18,098 nucleotides of DNA. It comes from DASQLQ01 sp035629935 (lineage in GTDB: Bacteria; Actinomycetota; CADDZG01; WHSQ01). Below the pieces are notes generated by a model. The model had not been told where the DNA came from. It did not search any database and saw only the letters and a program-made list of their open reading frames with translations. Each line of letters opens with the position of its first letter. The stretch's first letter is position 1. Shown here piece after piece: positions 6,641-13,569 of this stretch. The position numbers were made by a program, and so were the translations under genes. The stretch covers positions 1-18,098 of the forward strand of contig DASQLQ010000139.1 of assembly GCA_035629935.1 (NCBI GenBank). Direction: 5' to 3'.

Positions 6641-7639
6641 ATGAAAGCGATCGTCCAAGACAGATACGGAGCAGCAGACGTCCTTGAACTGAGAGACATC
6701 GCTAAGCCCGAAATTGAGAGAAACGAGGTCCTGGTGCGCGTACACGCCGCCGGCGTCGATCGAGGGGTCTGGCATCTCATGACCGGCCTGCCCTACTTCC
6801 TACGCCTGATCATTCCCGAACTCGGGATGCGCGGGCCCAAGAATCCTGTTCGAGGCAGCGACGTTGCCGGCGTCGTCGAGGCCGTAGGGAAGGGCGTGAC
6901 CACATTCCAGCCAGGCGACGAGGTGTTCGGGATCGGCCAGGGCTCATACGCCGAGTACACGCGCGTCCTCGAAAACAAGCTCGCACCCAAGCCTGCAAAC
7001 CTCAGCTTCGAGCAGGCAGCAGTGGTTCCGATTTCTGGTCTGACTGCCCTGCAGGCAGTGCGCGACAGCGGCAAGGTTCAACCAGGGAAGAAGGTCTTGA
7101 TCATCGGTGCCTCCGGCGGGGTGGGCACCTTCGCCGTGCAGATCGCTAAGTCGTTCGGAGCCGAGGTCACGGGCTTGTGCAGCACGACGAAGACCGATCT
7201 GGTCCGATCGCTAGGTGCTGACCACGTCATCGACTACACCCGTGAGGATTTCGCCGACAAGGAGCACTACTACGACGTGATCCTTGACACTGGAGGACAC
7301 TCGTCGCTGTCTCATCTTCGGCGGGCACTTGCCCCGAAGGGAACGGTGGTGATCGTCGGGGCCGAGACCGACGGCAAGTGGTTCGGGGGCTTCGATCGAA
7401 GCATCAGAGCGATGGTGCTATCGCTATTCGTGAGCCAGAAGCTGGTCGCGTTCGTCAATTCGGAGAACGCGGAAGATCTGATCGTTATCAAGGGGTTTAT
7501 CGAATCCAGCAAGGTCACACCGACTGTCGACAGAACGTTCTCGCTGGGCGAAGCACCAAAGGCCATCAGCTATCTCGTCGATGGACACGCGCGAGGAAAG
7601 GTTTCGATAACTGTCGACCAAGAGGAAGGAACAGAATGA
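6641..7639 (+). CDS. Zinc-independent MDR-family NAD(P)H-dependent alcohol dehydrogenase / quinone oxidoreductase
   Basis: A 332-residue medium-chain dehydrogenase/reductase. The N-terminal GroES-like catalytic domain (about 1-120) contains RVHAAGVDRGVWHLMTG and VRGSDVAGVVEAVGKGVTTF, without the cysteine ligands of zinc-binding members. The Rossmann domain begins with VLIIGASGGVGTFAVQIAKSFGAEV, the NADPH-binding AXXGXXG type (156-162), followed by LGADHVIDYT typical of quinone reductases. It probably reduces quinones or activated alkenes/carbonyls with NADPH; substrate unknown. ATG 6641 is preceded by GGGAGAAAAGG; the upstream GTG at 6620 lacks a ribosome site. The stop overlaps the DUF4389 start (ATGA), so the two are coupled. 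Confidence 0.9.
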   Translation: MKAIVQDRYGAADVLELRDIAKPEIERNEVLVRVHAAGVDRGVWHLMTGLPYFLRLIIPELGMRGPKNPVRGSDVAGVVEAVGKGVTTFQPGDEVFGIGQGSYAEYTRVLENKLAPKPANLSFEQAAVVPISGLTALQAVRDSGKVQPGKKVLIIGASGGVGTFAVQIAKSFGAEVTGLCSTTKTDLVRSLGADHVIDYTREDFADKEHYYDVILDTGGHSSLSHLRRALAPKGTVVIVGAETDGKWFGGFDRSIRAMVLSLFVSQKLVAFVNSENAEDLIVIKGFIESSKVTPTVDRTFSLGEAPKAISYLVDGHARGKVSITVDQEEGTE

Positions 7640-8277
7640 GCGCGACTGCAGCCGTCGTTCGCGAGCCGAGCCGGCTCTCGGTGGACTATCCGAACCGTGA
7701 GCTGAACAGAGTGACCACGTTCTTTCGTCTGGTCGTTGCGATCCCCATCTTGATTGTCCTGGGTACGGTCGCCGGAGGGGCTTGGGAGTGGAGCTACGAC
7801 AACGGGAAGGAAGCCGCTGCCGCGGCGGGGGGCCTTCTGTTCTTCGGGCCCTTGCTGATGATTCTGTTCCGTCAGAAGTATCCGCGCTGGTGGTTCGACT
7901 TCAATCTGCAACTCGTCCGGTTCTCTACCAGGGTCTCGTCATATCTTGCGCTGATGTCGGACAACTACCCGTCTACCGATGAAGAGCAATCGGTCCATCT
8001 GGATCTCGACTACCCCGACGTGAAACAGGACCTCAATCGCTGGCTTCCGTTGGTGAAATGGTTCCTCGCTATTCCCCATTACGTGGTGTTGTTCTTTCTC
8101 AGCATCGCGTCGGTCTTCGCCGTGATCATCGCCTGGTTCGCCATCCTCTTTACTGGGCGCTACCCGCGTAGCCTCTTTGACTTTGTCGAAGGTGTCATGC
8201 GTTGGAGCCTTCGAGTGAATGCCTATGCCTTTCTTCTCGTCACCGACCGTTATCCGCCCTTCAAGCTTGCTTCATGA
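7636..8277 (+). CDS. DUF4389-family membrane protein with two internal repeats
   Basis: A 213-residue integral membrane protein. Two related halves are visible: helices followed by KYPRWWFDFNLQLVRFSTRV with SDNYP, then helices followed by GRYPRSLFDFVEGVMRWSLRV with TDRYPPFKL. The YPR-x2-FDF-...-R(F/W)S-x-RV-...-(D)xYP pattern is the DUF4389 signature. An N-terminal polar segment ends in SRLSVDYPNRELNRVTTFFRL, and there are about four membrane helices. Function is unknown. The ATG overlaps the previous stop by 4 bp. Its first codons (ATGAGCGCGACTGCAGC) match those of the genes at 8309 and 9175. Confidence 0.85.
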   Translation: MSATAAVVREPSRLSVDYPNRELNRVTTFFRLVVAIPILIVLGTVAGGAWEWSYDNGKEAAAAAGGLLFFGPLLMILFRQKYPRWWFDFNLQLVRFSTRVSSYLALMSDNYPSTDEEQSVHLDLDYPDVKQDLNRWLPLVKWFLAIPHYVVLFFLSIASVFAVIIAWFAILFTGRYPRSLFDFVEGVMRWSLRVNAYAFLLVTDRYPPFKLAS

Positions 8278-8308
8278 GCAGGATCACCTCTCAAGCAGGA
8301 GGACAATC

Positions 8309-9115
8309 ATGAGCGCCACTGCAGCAACAGTTCAGAAGCCTTCTTCACCCATTCGTCCGGCGATGGACAGCACTCGGTCGGTGCGTGATGCCGGGGTCGT
8401 CGCGGGAGCTGCGCTCTTGTTGATGGCTCTGGTCGCGGGGTTCGGGCATTTCGTGGCTATCGAAGGGCTAGTGACGCAAGGGGATGCTGCGAGAACGGCC
8501 ACGGACGTCATGGCCTCTGAGGGTCTGTTCCGCTTGGGCATAGGCAGTTTGTTCCTGGTGGTCGTTCTTGACGTGGTCATCGCGTTGGCGCTGTACCGGG
8601 TCTTCAGCTTCGTGAGCCCCACCGCTTCGATGCTCGCTGCCGGCTTCAGGCTGGTCTACGCAGCGGTGTTCATGGTCGCCATCGGCGAACTTGCTGGGGC
8701 GCTGCGCCTGCTGGGCGATCAGGGTTACCTCACCGTCTTCCGCTCAGACCAGTTGCAGGCCCAGGCTCTTCTGAGGATCGAAGCCTTCACCGACATTTGG
8801 AACGCGGGGTTCGTCCTTTTCGGTATTCACCTGATGGCGATCGGCTACCTGGCATACCGGTCGGGTTTCGTCCCCAAGCTCCTGGGAGCTGTGATCGGGA
8901 TCGCCGGATTCGGATACCTGTTCGACAGTTTCTCTGCGGCACTTTCGCAAGGTGAACCGCTCGAGATCTCCGGGATCAGCTTCGTCGGAGAGTTCCTGTT
9001 GGCCCTCTGGCTGGTGATCTGGGGCCGCCGCATCGTGTTGAACGAGCAAGTCCATCCCGAAGACGTGGTTAATGCGCGGAATGACGCGATCGACCCTGTC
9101 CCGGCACGGGTCTAA
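8309..9115 (+). CDS. DUF4386-family multi-pass membrane protein, second copy
   Basis: A 268-residue membrane protein of about six to seven helices, clearly DUF4386: VIALALYRVFSFVSPTAS, then LAAGFRLVYAAVF, then GIHLMAIGYLAYRSGFVPKL followed by GYLFDSF. It is more typical of the family than the gene at 2748 and diverged from it. ATG 8309 is preceded by AGGAGGA with a 5-nt gap; the frame is open upstream only because it runs antiphase through the end of the DUF4389 gene. A polar N-terminal stretch of about 25 residues precedes the first helix and starts with the shared MSATAA module. No function is known for the family. Confidence 0.85.
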   Translation: MSATAATVQKPSSPIRPAMDSTRSVRDAGVVAGAALLLMALVAGFGHFVAIEGLVTQGDAARTATDVMASEGLFRLGIGSLFLVVVLDVVIALALYRVFSFVSPTASMLAAGFRLVYAAVFMVAIGELAGALRLLGDQGYLTVFRSDQLQAQALLRIEAFTDIWNAGFVLFGIHLMAIGYLAYRSGFVPKLLGAVIGIAGFGYLFDSFSAALSQGEPLEISGISFVGEFLLALWLVIWGRRIVLNEQVHPEDVVNARNDAIDPVPARV

Positions 9116-9174
9116 CTCGAGGTCGTGTCAGGGTCGGAGCAACGGTGCACCACATTGAACGAGGGAGGAACAGG

Positions 9175-9759
9175 ATGAGTGCAACTGCAGTAGCTGGGCC
9201 GATCACGATGCCCCGCATGAGTGGGATAAAGATGGTGTTCAGTTGGATAGGCCTAGCGCTCGTCGCGTTCCCTCTTGCCGGCTATGCCGGTTGGGGCGTT
9301 GGTGGGCACGTCGACGACGTGATGCCCGCGTTGGTCGGAGGTGCGATCACCGGTGCGGGCATCGGTTTCGTCCAGTGGATGTTCCTGCGACGTGACTTGA
9401 ACGTCGGGCCGGTTTGGATCCTAGGGACGGGAGTTACCCTTGCTGTGGGGTTGGCTGTTGGTTCGGCCGTCGTGGGCTACGAAACGTCTACGGGCCAACT
9501 CGCGATCATGGGCGCGATCTCGGGTGTGCCGATCGGGATCGTTCAGGGGATCCTTCTCCGCACCAGGTTCTCACTTTGGTCCGCGTGGATGGTCGCCATG
9601 CCAGCACTGTTCGCCTTGGGCTGGACCGTGACCGCATCTGCCGGGATCGACGTCGACAACCAGTTCACGGTCTTCGGTGCTTTTGGATCGATCGCCTTCG
9701 GTCTATTGACGGGACTGCTGATGGCGACCGGTAAGCGTCTCCAAGACGGCGCGGAGTGA
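9175..9759 (+). CDS. Hypothetical six-helix glycine-rich membrane protein
   Basis: A 194-residue protein I cannot assign to a named family. It has about six hydrophobic segments arranged as repeated units: each half shows a glycine-rich helix pair ending in a short basic loop (GAGIGFVQWMFLRRDLNVG and GVPIGIVQGILLRTRFSLW). This GxxIGxxQxxxLR repeat suggests an internal duplication. ATG 9175 follows GGGAGGA with a 5-nt gap and begins with the MSAT module shared by genes at 5133, 7636 and 8309. Its stop overlaps the next start (GTGA), so it is co-translated with the DUF4386-like protein. A membrane role is all that can be said. Confidence 0.75.
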   Translation: MSATAVAGPITMPRMSGIKMVFSWIGLALVAFPLAGYAGWGVGGHVDDVMPALVGGAITGAGIGFVQWMFLRRDLNVGPVWILGTGVTLAVGLAVGSAVVGYETSTGQLAIMGAISGVPIGIVQGILLRTRFSLWSAWMVAMPALFALGWTVTASAGIDVDNQFTVFGAFGSIAFGLLTGLLMATGKRLQDGAE

Positions 9760-10451
9760 CGATCGAAACAGCGACAGGCATTCTGCTGATCGTTTTGCCG
9801 ATCGGGTACAACGTACTGTTCACGGTGCTGGCGCGGTCCTTCGACTATCCCGACATCCTTAGGCGTCCCACCACCGAGGTTCTCGAGCGCTTCACGGCAG
9901 GCGGGAGCAAGCTGCTTTTGACATGGTGGGCGTTCGCCATGAGCGCGGTCTTGCTTGCTCCGACCGCGGTCTTGGTGTCAGCCACGTTCACCGATGCCAA
10001 TCCCACGCTCTTGTCACTCGCCACTGTGATCGGGGTCCTTGCCGCGCTGGTCCAGTTCCTCGGTCTGATTCGGTGGCCATTCGCGGTGCCTCACCTCGCC
10101 CGCGAGATTGCAGACCCGGCATCCAGTACCAGCAAGAAGGACGCGGTTGATGTCACCTTTCAAACGCTCAACCGTTATTTCGGAGTAGCGGTTGGGGAGC
10201 ACCTCGGCTACATGTTCACCGGCCTATGGACCGGTCTCGTCGGCATCGCCGTCATCCAGTCCGATCTGTTGCATGCGGCTTTCGGGACGATTGGTCTAGT
10301 CCTGGCACCGCTGTTCCTTCTCGGCTCGATGGAGTTCGTCGGAAGCCATGAAAGAGATGGCTGGAACTTCGCCGGGAGGTTGGTACCGATCGCGTATGTC
10401 GGATGGTCGCTATGGCTGTTGGCCCTCGGTGTCGGCGTACTCCTCGGATAA
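9756..10451 (+). CDS. DUF4386-like membrane protein
   Basis: A 231-residue membrane protein with about six helices. It has the conserved-looking segment FDYPDILRRPTTEVLERFTAGG between the first and second helices, then LIRWPFAVPHLAREI and a middle segment RYFGVAVGEHLGYMFTGLWTGLVG. I recall this pattern from actinobacterial proteins annotated as DUF4386-like, but the match is looser than for the gene at 8309. The GTG start overlaps the previous stop by 4 bp; there is no separate ribosome site, consistent with translational coupling. Function unknown. It is the last membrane protein before the flavoprotein fusion gene, 8 bp further on. Confidence 0.72.
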   Translation: MTIETATGILLIVLPIGYNVLFTVLARSFDYPDILRRPTTEVLERFTAGGSKLLLTWWAFAMSAVLLAPTAVLVSATFTDANPTLLSLATVIGVLAALVQFLGLIRWPFAVPHLAREIADPASSTSKKDAVDVTFQTLNRYFGVAVGEHLGYMFTGLWTGLVGIAVIQSDLLHAAFGTIGLVLAPLFLLGSMEFVGSHERDGWNFAGRLVPIAYVGWSLWLLALGVGVLLG

Positions 10452-10459
10452 AGGTTCAG

Positions 10460-12133
10460 ATGGTTGAGATGGATAACAAGCCTGCGATCGTCTCGGTATG
10501 TCGCGATCAGACGACTTCGCGCATCATCGAGGACCAGCTAAGGCAACGGTACTCAACCGATTACGACATCAGAATCCTCGCCGCCGACTCGGATATCGAA
10601 GAGATGCAGAGCGAGTGCCGAGGCGCGGCTTTGCTGATGACAGATGTGATGTGGGGAGGGGCAGCTGAGCTGCTGGCCATCGTCAAGGAACGTGAGCCTG
10701 CGACGGGGCGTCTCGGCGTGGCGCCTTGGGGACAGCCTGTAGCTTCCAGCGGGCTTCAGGAGTTGCTCCATGACGGGTTGATCGAGTACTTCGTCATCCT
10801 CCCCAAGGTTCTCCCCGACGAGCAGTTCCACCGTACGGTCACTGAGTTCCTGGAGGAGTGGAGCCGGGACAACGGAGACGTATTCGAGGTTGTCCGCCTG
10901 ATTGACCGGGATGGATCTGCGGCTATCCATAGACTGCGAGACCTTCTTACGCGCAACTATGTTCCGCACGGGTTCTACACCTCAGACAGTGCGGCGGGAC
11001 GCACGCTTCTTGCAGAGAACGGTCTCGATGAGAACACGCTTCCGGCGGTCGTCATGTTTGACGGAGTTTCTCTCGTTGATCCAACTGAGCGTGAGCTTGC
11101 AGACGCGATCACCGGCCAAGCTGTCGATGCGCCGACCGAGGTCGATGTGCTCATAGTGGGGGGTGGCCCAGCCGGTCTTGCTGCTGCGGTTTACGCGTCG
11201 TCGGAGGGCCTGTCCGCGGCGGTCCTCGAGCGGGAGGCCATCGGAGGCCAGGCAGGAACCACCTCCCTGATCCGCAACTATCTGGGGTTCAACCGCGGGA
11301 TAAGCGGCCAGGAGCTCGCCTCGCGAGCGTTCCGACAGGCCTGGGCGTTCGGCACAAACGTTCGCTTCATCCGGGAGGCGACGAGTCTGACGATAGAGGC
11401 CGACTCGTTCCAGGTCACGGTGTCCGACGGAACGACGATCCAGGCTCGTAGCGTGATCCTGGCTCAAGGAGTGTCGTATCGACGGCTCGGGATCCAGCCC
11501 CTGGAGAACTTTGTTGGCGCCGGTGTCTACTACGGCGCCGCGGTGACAGAGGCCCCAGCGACGCGAGGTCAAGATGTGTTCGTTGTTGGTGGGGGCAACT
11601 CTGCCGGTCAGGCGTCGGTGCATCTCTCGAGGTTCGCCTTGCGAGTCAGTCTTCTCGTGCGTGGGAACTCGCTCGCGGACAGTATGTCGGAGTACCTCAT
11701 TGCCGAGATAGAGGCTAGGCCAAACATCTCCGTCGAGTTCGGTTGCCAGATCGTCGACGGGGGCGGAGATACCAAGCTGGAGTGGATACAACTGGAGGAT
11801 CTCAAGAGCGGTGCGAGGCGCAGGGCCGATGCGCAGTCGCTCTTCGTCCTGATCGGCGCCGTTCCGGCTACCGATTGGCTGCCCCTAGAGATAGACAAAG
11901 ACGAATGGGGCTTCATAGTCACGGGCGACGAGGTTGCGCACTCACAGCGTTGGCCGATTGACCGTCCACCGCTTCTGTTCGAGACCAGCCTTCCCGGCGT
12001 GTTTGCGGTTGGGGATGTTCGCCGAGGGTCGGTCAAGCGTGTCGCATCCGCGGTCGGTGAAGGGTCAGCAGCGATCCAGTCGTGCCATGCCTACCTATCG
12101 GGCAGTGTCACTTCCGACAGGGCGCACGCGTAG
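10460..12133 (+). CDS. Fused receiver-like / glutaredoxin-like / thioredoxin-reductase-type flavoprotein, no CxxC
   Basis: A 557-residue three-part protein. Residues 1-130 form a divergent receiver-like domain (IVSVCRDQTTSRIIEDQL, ALLMTDVMW, IEYFVILPK). Residues about 140-218 form a glutaredoxin-like segment (HRLRDLLTRNYVPHGFYTSD, TLPAVVMFDG) without cysteines. From about 228 there is a thioredoxin-reductase fold: FAD loop VLIVGGGPAGLAAAVYAS (230-247), IGGQAGTTSLIRNYLGF, NAD(P)H loop VFVVGGGNSAGQAS near 373-386, and FAVGDVRRGSVKR. Where classical enzymes have CATC, this one reads VYYGAA (356-361), so it cannot reduce thioredoxin by the usual disulfide. Similar proteins are annotated as fused response regulator/thioredoxin-disulfide reductase. 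ATG 10460 has AAAGG 4 nt upstream; ATG 10469 is an alternative. Last gene of the operon. Confidence 0.88.
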   Translation: MVEMDNKPAIVSVCRDQTTSRIIEDQLRQRYSTDYDIRILAADSDIEEMQSECRGAALLMTDVMWGGAAELLAIVKEREPATGRLGVAPWGQPVASSGLQELLHDGLIEYFVILPKVLPDEQFHRTVTEFLEEWSRDNGDVFEVVRLIDRDGSAAIHRLRDLLTRNYVPHGFYTSDSAAGRTLLAENGLDENTLPAVVMFDGVSLVDPTERELADAITGQAVDAPTEVDVLIVGGGPAGLAAAVYASSEGLSAAVLEREAIGGQAGTTSLIRNYLGFNRGISGQELASRAFRQAWAFGTNVRFIREATSLTIEADSFQVTVSDGTTIQARSVILAQGVSYRRLGIQPLENFVGAGVYYGAAVTEAPATRGQDVFVVGGGNSAGQASVHLSRFALRVSLLVRGNSLADSMSEYLIAEIEARPNISVEFGCQIVDGGGDTKLEWIQLEDLKSGARRRADAQSLFVLIGAVPATDWLPLEIDKDEWGFIVTGDEVAHSQRWPIDRPPLLFETSLPGVFAVGDVRRGSVKRVASAVGEGSAAIQSCHAYLSGSVTSDRAHA

Positions 12134-12169
12134 AGCTTCTCCGCTTTATTGAGTTGTCTCCCGGGACGC

Positions 12170-12198
12170 GAAACGGCCGCGGATCCCGCGGCCGTTTC
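12170..12198. terminator. Strong hairpin between convergent genes
   Basis: GAAACGGCCGCGG pairs perfectly with CCGCGGCCGTTTC around ATC (13-bp stem). It lies 36 bp after the operon's last stop and 16 bp before the end of the opposite-strand gene at 12215, a position expected of a bidirectional terminator. The right arm ends GTTTC, a short T-run; no long T-tract follows. Confidence 0.75.
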
Positions 12199-12214
12199 AT
12201 GTATGGAAAAAGAG

Positions 12215-12490
12215 TTACGAGTGCTCTACGTTGATGACCGGCGCAATATCAGGTTTACCGGTAACGATGCCGATGTCCTGCAACAGCGGCATCAGACGCT
12301 GGGCGAAGACATCGGCTTTCTCTTGGTTCTCCCACACCTCGAGCACTCGGAAAGAATCATCCTTACCGAAGGCAACGTGGTACTCCATCCCATCGGGAGG
12401 AAACTGCCCCCCGTCCCTAAGGCGCCGAATCGATTCGTCGTACTGATTCCGTGACGCGCCCGTGGGCGTGAACAAGACCGATATTGACAT
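12215..12490 (-). CDS. Small dimeric alpha/beta-barrel protein (ABM-like), hypothetical
   Basis: A 91-residue cytoplasmic protein beginning MSISVLFTPTGASRNQYDE. The pattern beta-helix-beta-beta-helix-beta (YHVAFGKDDSFRVLEVWENQEKADVFAQRL) is that of dimeric alpha/beta-barrel proteins related to antibiotic-biosynthesis monooxygenases and uncharacterised small actinobacterial proteins. No catalytic residue can be named, and many such proteins are not oxygenases. Start at ATG 12490 (minus strand) because GGAGGGAGAGG lies just upstream; the longer frame from 12505 would begin inside that ribosome site. Oriented opposite to the operon and facing it across the shared terminator. Confidence 0.75.
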   Translation of the reverse strand: MSISVLFTPTGASRNQYDESIRRLRDGGQFPPDGMEYHVAFGKDDSFRVLEVWENQEKADVFAQRLMPLLQDIGIVTGKPDIAPVINVEHS

Positions 12491-12899
12491 TGCCTCTCCC
12501 TCCAACTAAGCCACTCGCTCCATCATCTGGGTTGCCAGCTGGCTCGTCTAGAGGGGACAGGGGTATACGCCCTTTTGTGATGCCTCCCAGCAGATCGCCT
12601 GTCGTCTGCGTTGACCGTACTTTCATGGAACTACGCGCTCATCACAACCAGTACCACCCGGATCTCCGATTGCATGTCGTGGTTTCGGTCGCGCGTGCTC
12701 CCTCGGTCGGCAAGAGAGGGACAAACCTCGCAAGCTGTTAGCCGCCGTTTCGTTTCTTTGCGCAATCGCCTATCAAGTTCGGATAGACAGGACTACGTTT
12801 GCTGAGCAAGCCAACGCAGGCGCGCTTATCTGGTCTTCTCGAATGTGCGCTCATTCATCAAGCCAATGGTGAACGCGCTTAGACCTCGCCAGGGATCGC

Positions 12900-12955
12900 A
12901 CCACGACGGTGGACATCCGCGAGGAGGCACCGAAGCCAAGCATGGCGGTGGCCTA
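12900..12955 (+). pseudogene. Fossil 3' end of a DUF4386 gene
   Basis: The frame ending in TAA at 12953-12955 reads TTTVDIREEAPKPSMAVA. The intact DUF4386 gene at 2748-3491 ends TKTVDIRESTPEPQMAMA. Twelve of these 18 positions agree, both end at a stop, and both are followed at short distance by a Ddn-like gene. Upstream, the frame is blocked by TGA at 12870. This is best read as the remaining tail of a lost duplicate, not a working gene. Confidence 0.7.
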
Positions 12956-12986
12956 AGGAAAGGTCGAATCTAAGTCGTCCAGAGAA

Positions 12987-13015
12987 GCAGGCGTCCGGAA
13001 GACGGGGTGCCTCGC
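12987..13015 (+). promoter_or_regulatory. Imperfect hairpin upstream of nitroreductase copy 2
   Basis: GCAGGCGTCC and the later GGGGTGCCTCGC can pair through a stem that includes G-U pairs and a bulge. It occupies the same relative place as the perfect hairpin at 3505-3538 and shares the AGGCGTCC / GCCTCGC arms, so it is probably its diverged copy. Confidence 0.4.
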
Positions 13016-13037
13016 TCCTCGGACATTAAGGAGACTG

Positions 13038-13535
13038 ATGACAGCGATTACGGAGGAAACAGCGAATACGGCAACCGTCGAGCCGACCCCGCCAAGAGTC
13101 CCGCCCCGGTGGTTCGTGCATGGCGCTTGGCGCGTTCACCGAGCGCTCTACAAGCTCAGTGGCGGGCGCTTCCTGTGGACGACAGCGAACAAACGGGGAT
13201 GGGGCGCGTTGCGCCTCACCACGATCGGGCGGAAGTCGGGACAAGAACGCAGCGTCATCGTCGGCTACATCGAAGACGGCCCGAATCTGGTCCTAGTTGC
13301 GATGAACGGCTGGGACGAGGGTCATCCCGCTTGGTGGCTCAATCTCGAGGCGCACCCCGATGCTGTTGTGCGCCTGCCGGGCGAGGATCCTCGCCGGCTC
13401 CACGCGCTTCGGGCCGAGGGAACTGAGCGCGATCGTCTGTGGCAGCGATGGGCCGCGGTTCAGTCGGACATCAATCGTTACGCGGGTATGAGATCAACGG
13501 AAACGCCGGTGATCGTCTTAGAACCCCCGGTCTAA
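13038..13535 (+). CDS. Deazaflavin (F420)-dependent nitroreductase-family protein, Ddn-like, copy 2
   Basis: A 165-residue paralogue of the protein at 3559-4083. From PRWFVHGAWRVHRALYKLSG (about residue 23) to ETPVIVLEP (155-163) the two agree at most positions, including the hallmark LRLTTIGRKSGQERSVIVGY (58-77) and GHPAWWLNLEAHPDAVVRL. The N-termini (first ~20 residues) and the segment after VRLPGE differ. ATG 13038 has AAGGAG upstream with a 4-nt gap. Unlike copy 1 it stands alone: the gene before it is a fossil and the next gene is on the opposite strand. It may use a different acceptor substrate or promoter, which the sequence does not show. Confidence 0.88.
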   Translation: MTAITEETANTATVEPTPPRVPPRWFVHGAWRVHRALYKLSGGRFLWTTANKRGWGALRLTTIGRKSGQERSVIVGYIEDGPNLVLVAMNGWDEGHPAWWLNLEAHPDAVVRLPGEDPRRLHALRAEGTERDRLWQRWAAVQSDINRYAGMRSTETPVIVLEPPV

Positions 13536-13569
13536 GTCCTGCGAGTTGGGATCGAGAGCTGCGTCCTCG

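Larger units (their letters stand above)
12491..13037. other. 547-bp gene-poor gap with decayed sequence
   Basis: The left part (12491-12780) must hold the promoter of the small minus-strand gene, but I see no confident -35/-10 pair and no gene. From about 12799 a plus-strand frame reads LLSKPTQARLSGLLECALIH and stops at 12870-12872; this loosely recalls a DUF4386 N-terminus (TARLFGWL in the gene at 2748) but the match is too short to rely on. From about 12900 the sequence is the fossil tail described separately, then the upstream hairpin region of the nitroreductase gene. Confidence 0.4.

Noticed and set aside
10982..11791. 269-codon open frame on the minus strand
   Set aside because: It lies wholly inside the fusion flavoprotein gene, whose motifs and codon pattern are clear; the antisense product has no recognisable domain.
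12795..12872. N-terminal DUF4386 remnant (SKPTQARLSGLL)
   Set aside because: Only a handful of residues resemble the family; kept as a remark in the gap description and not called a feature.
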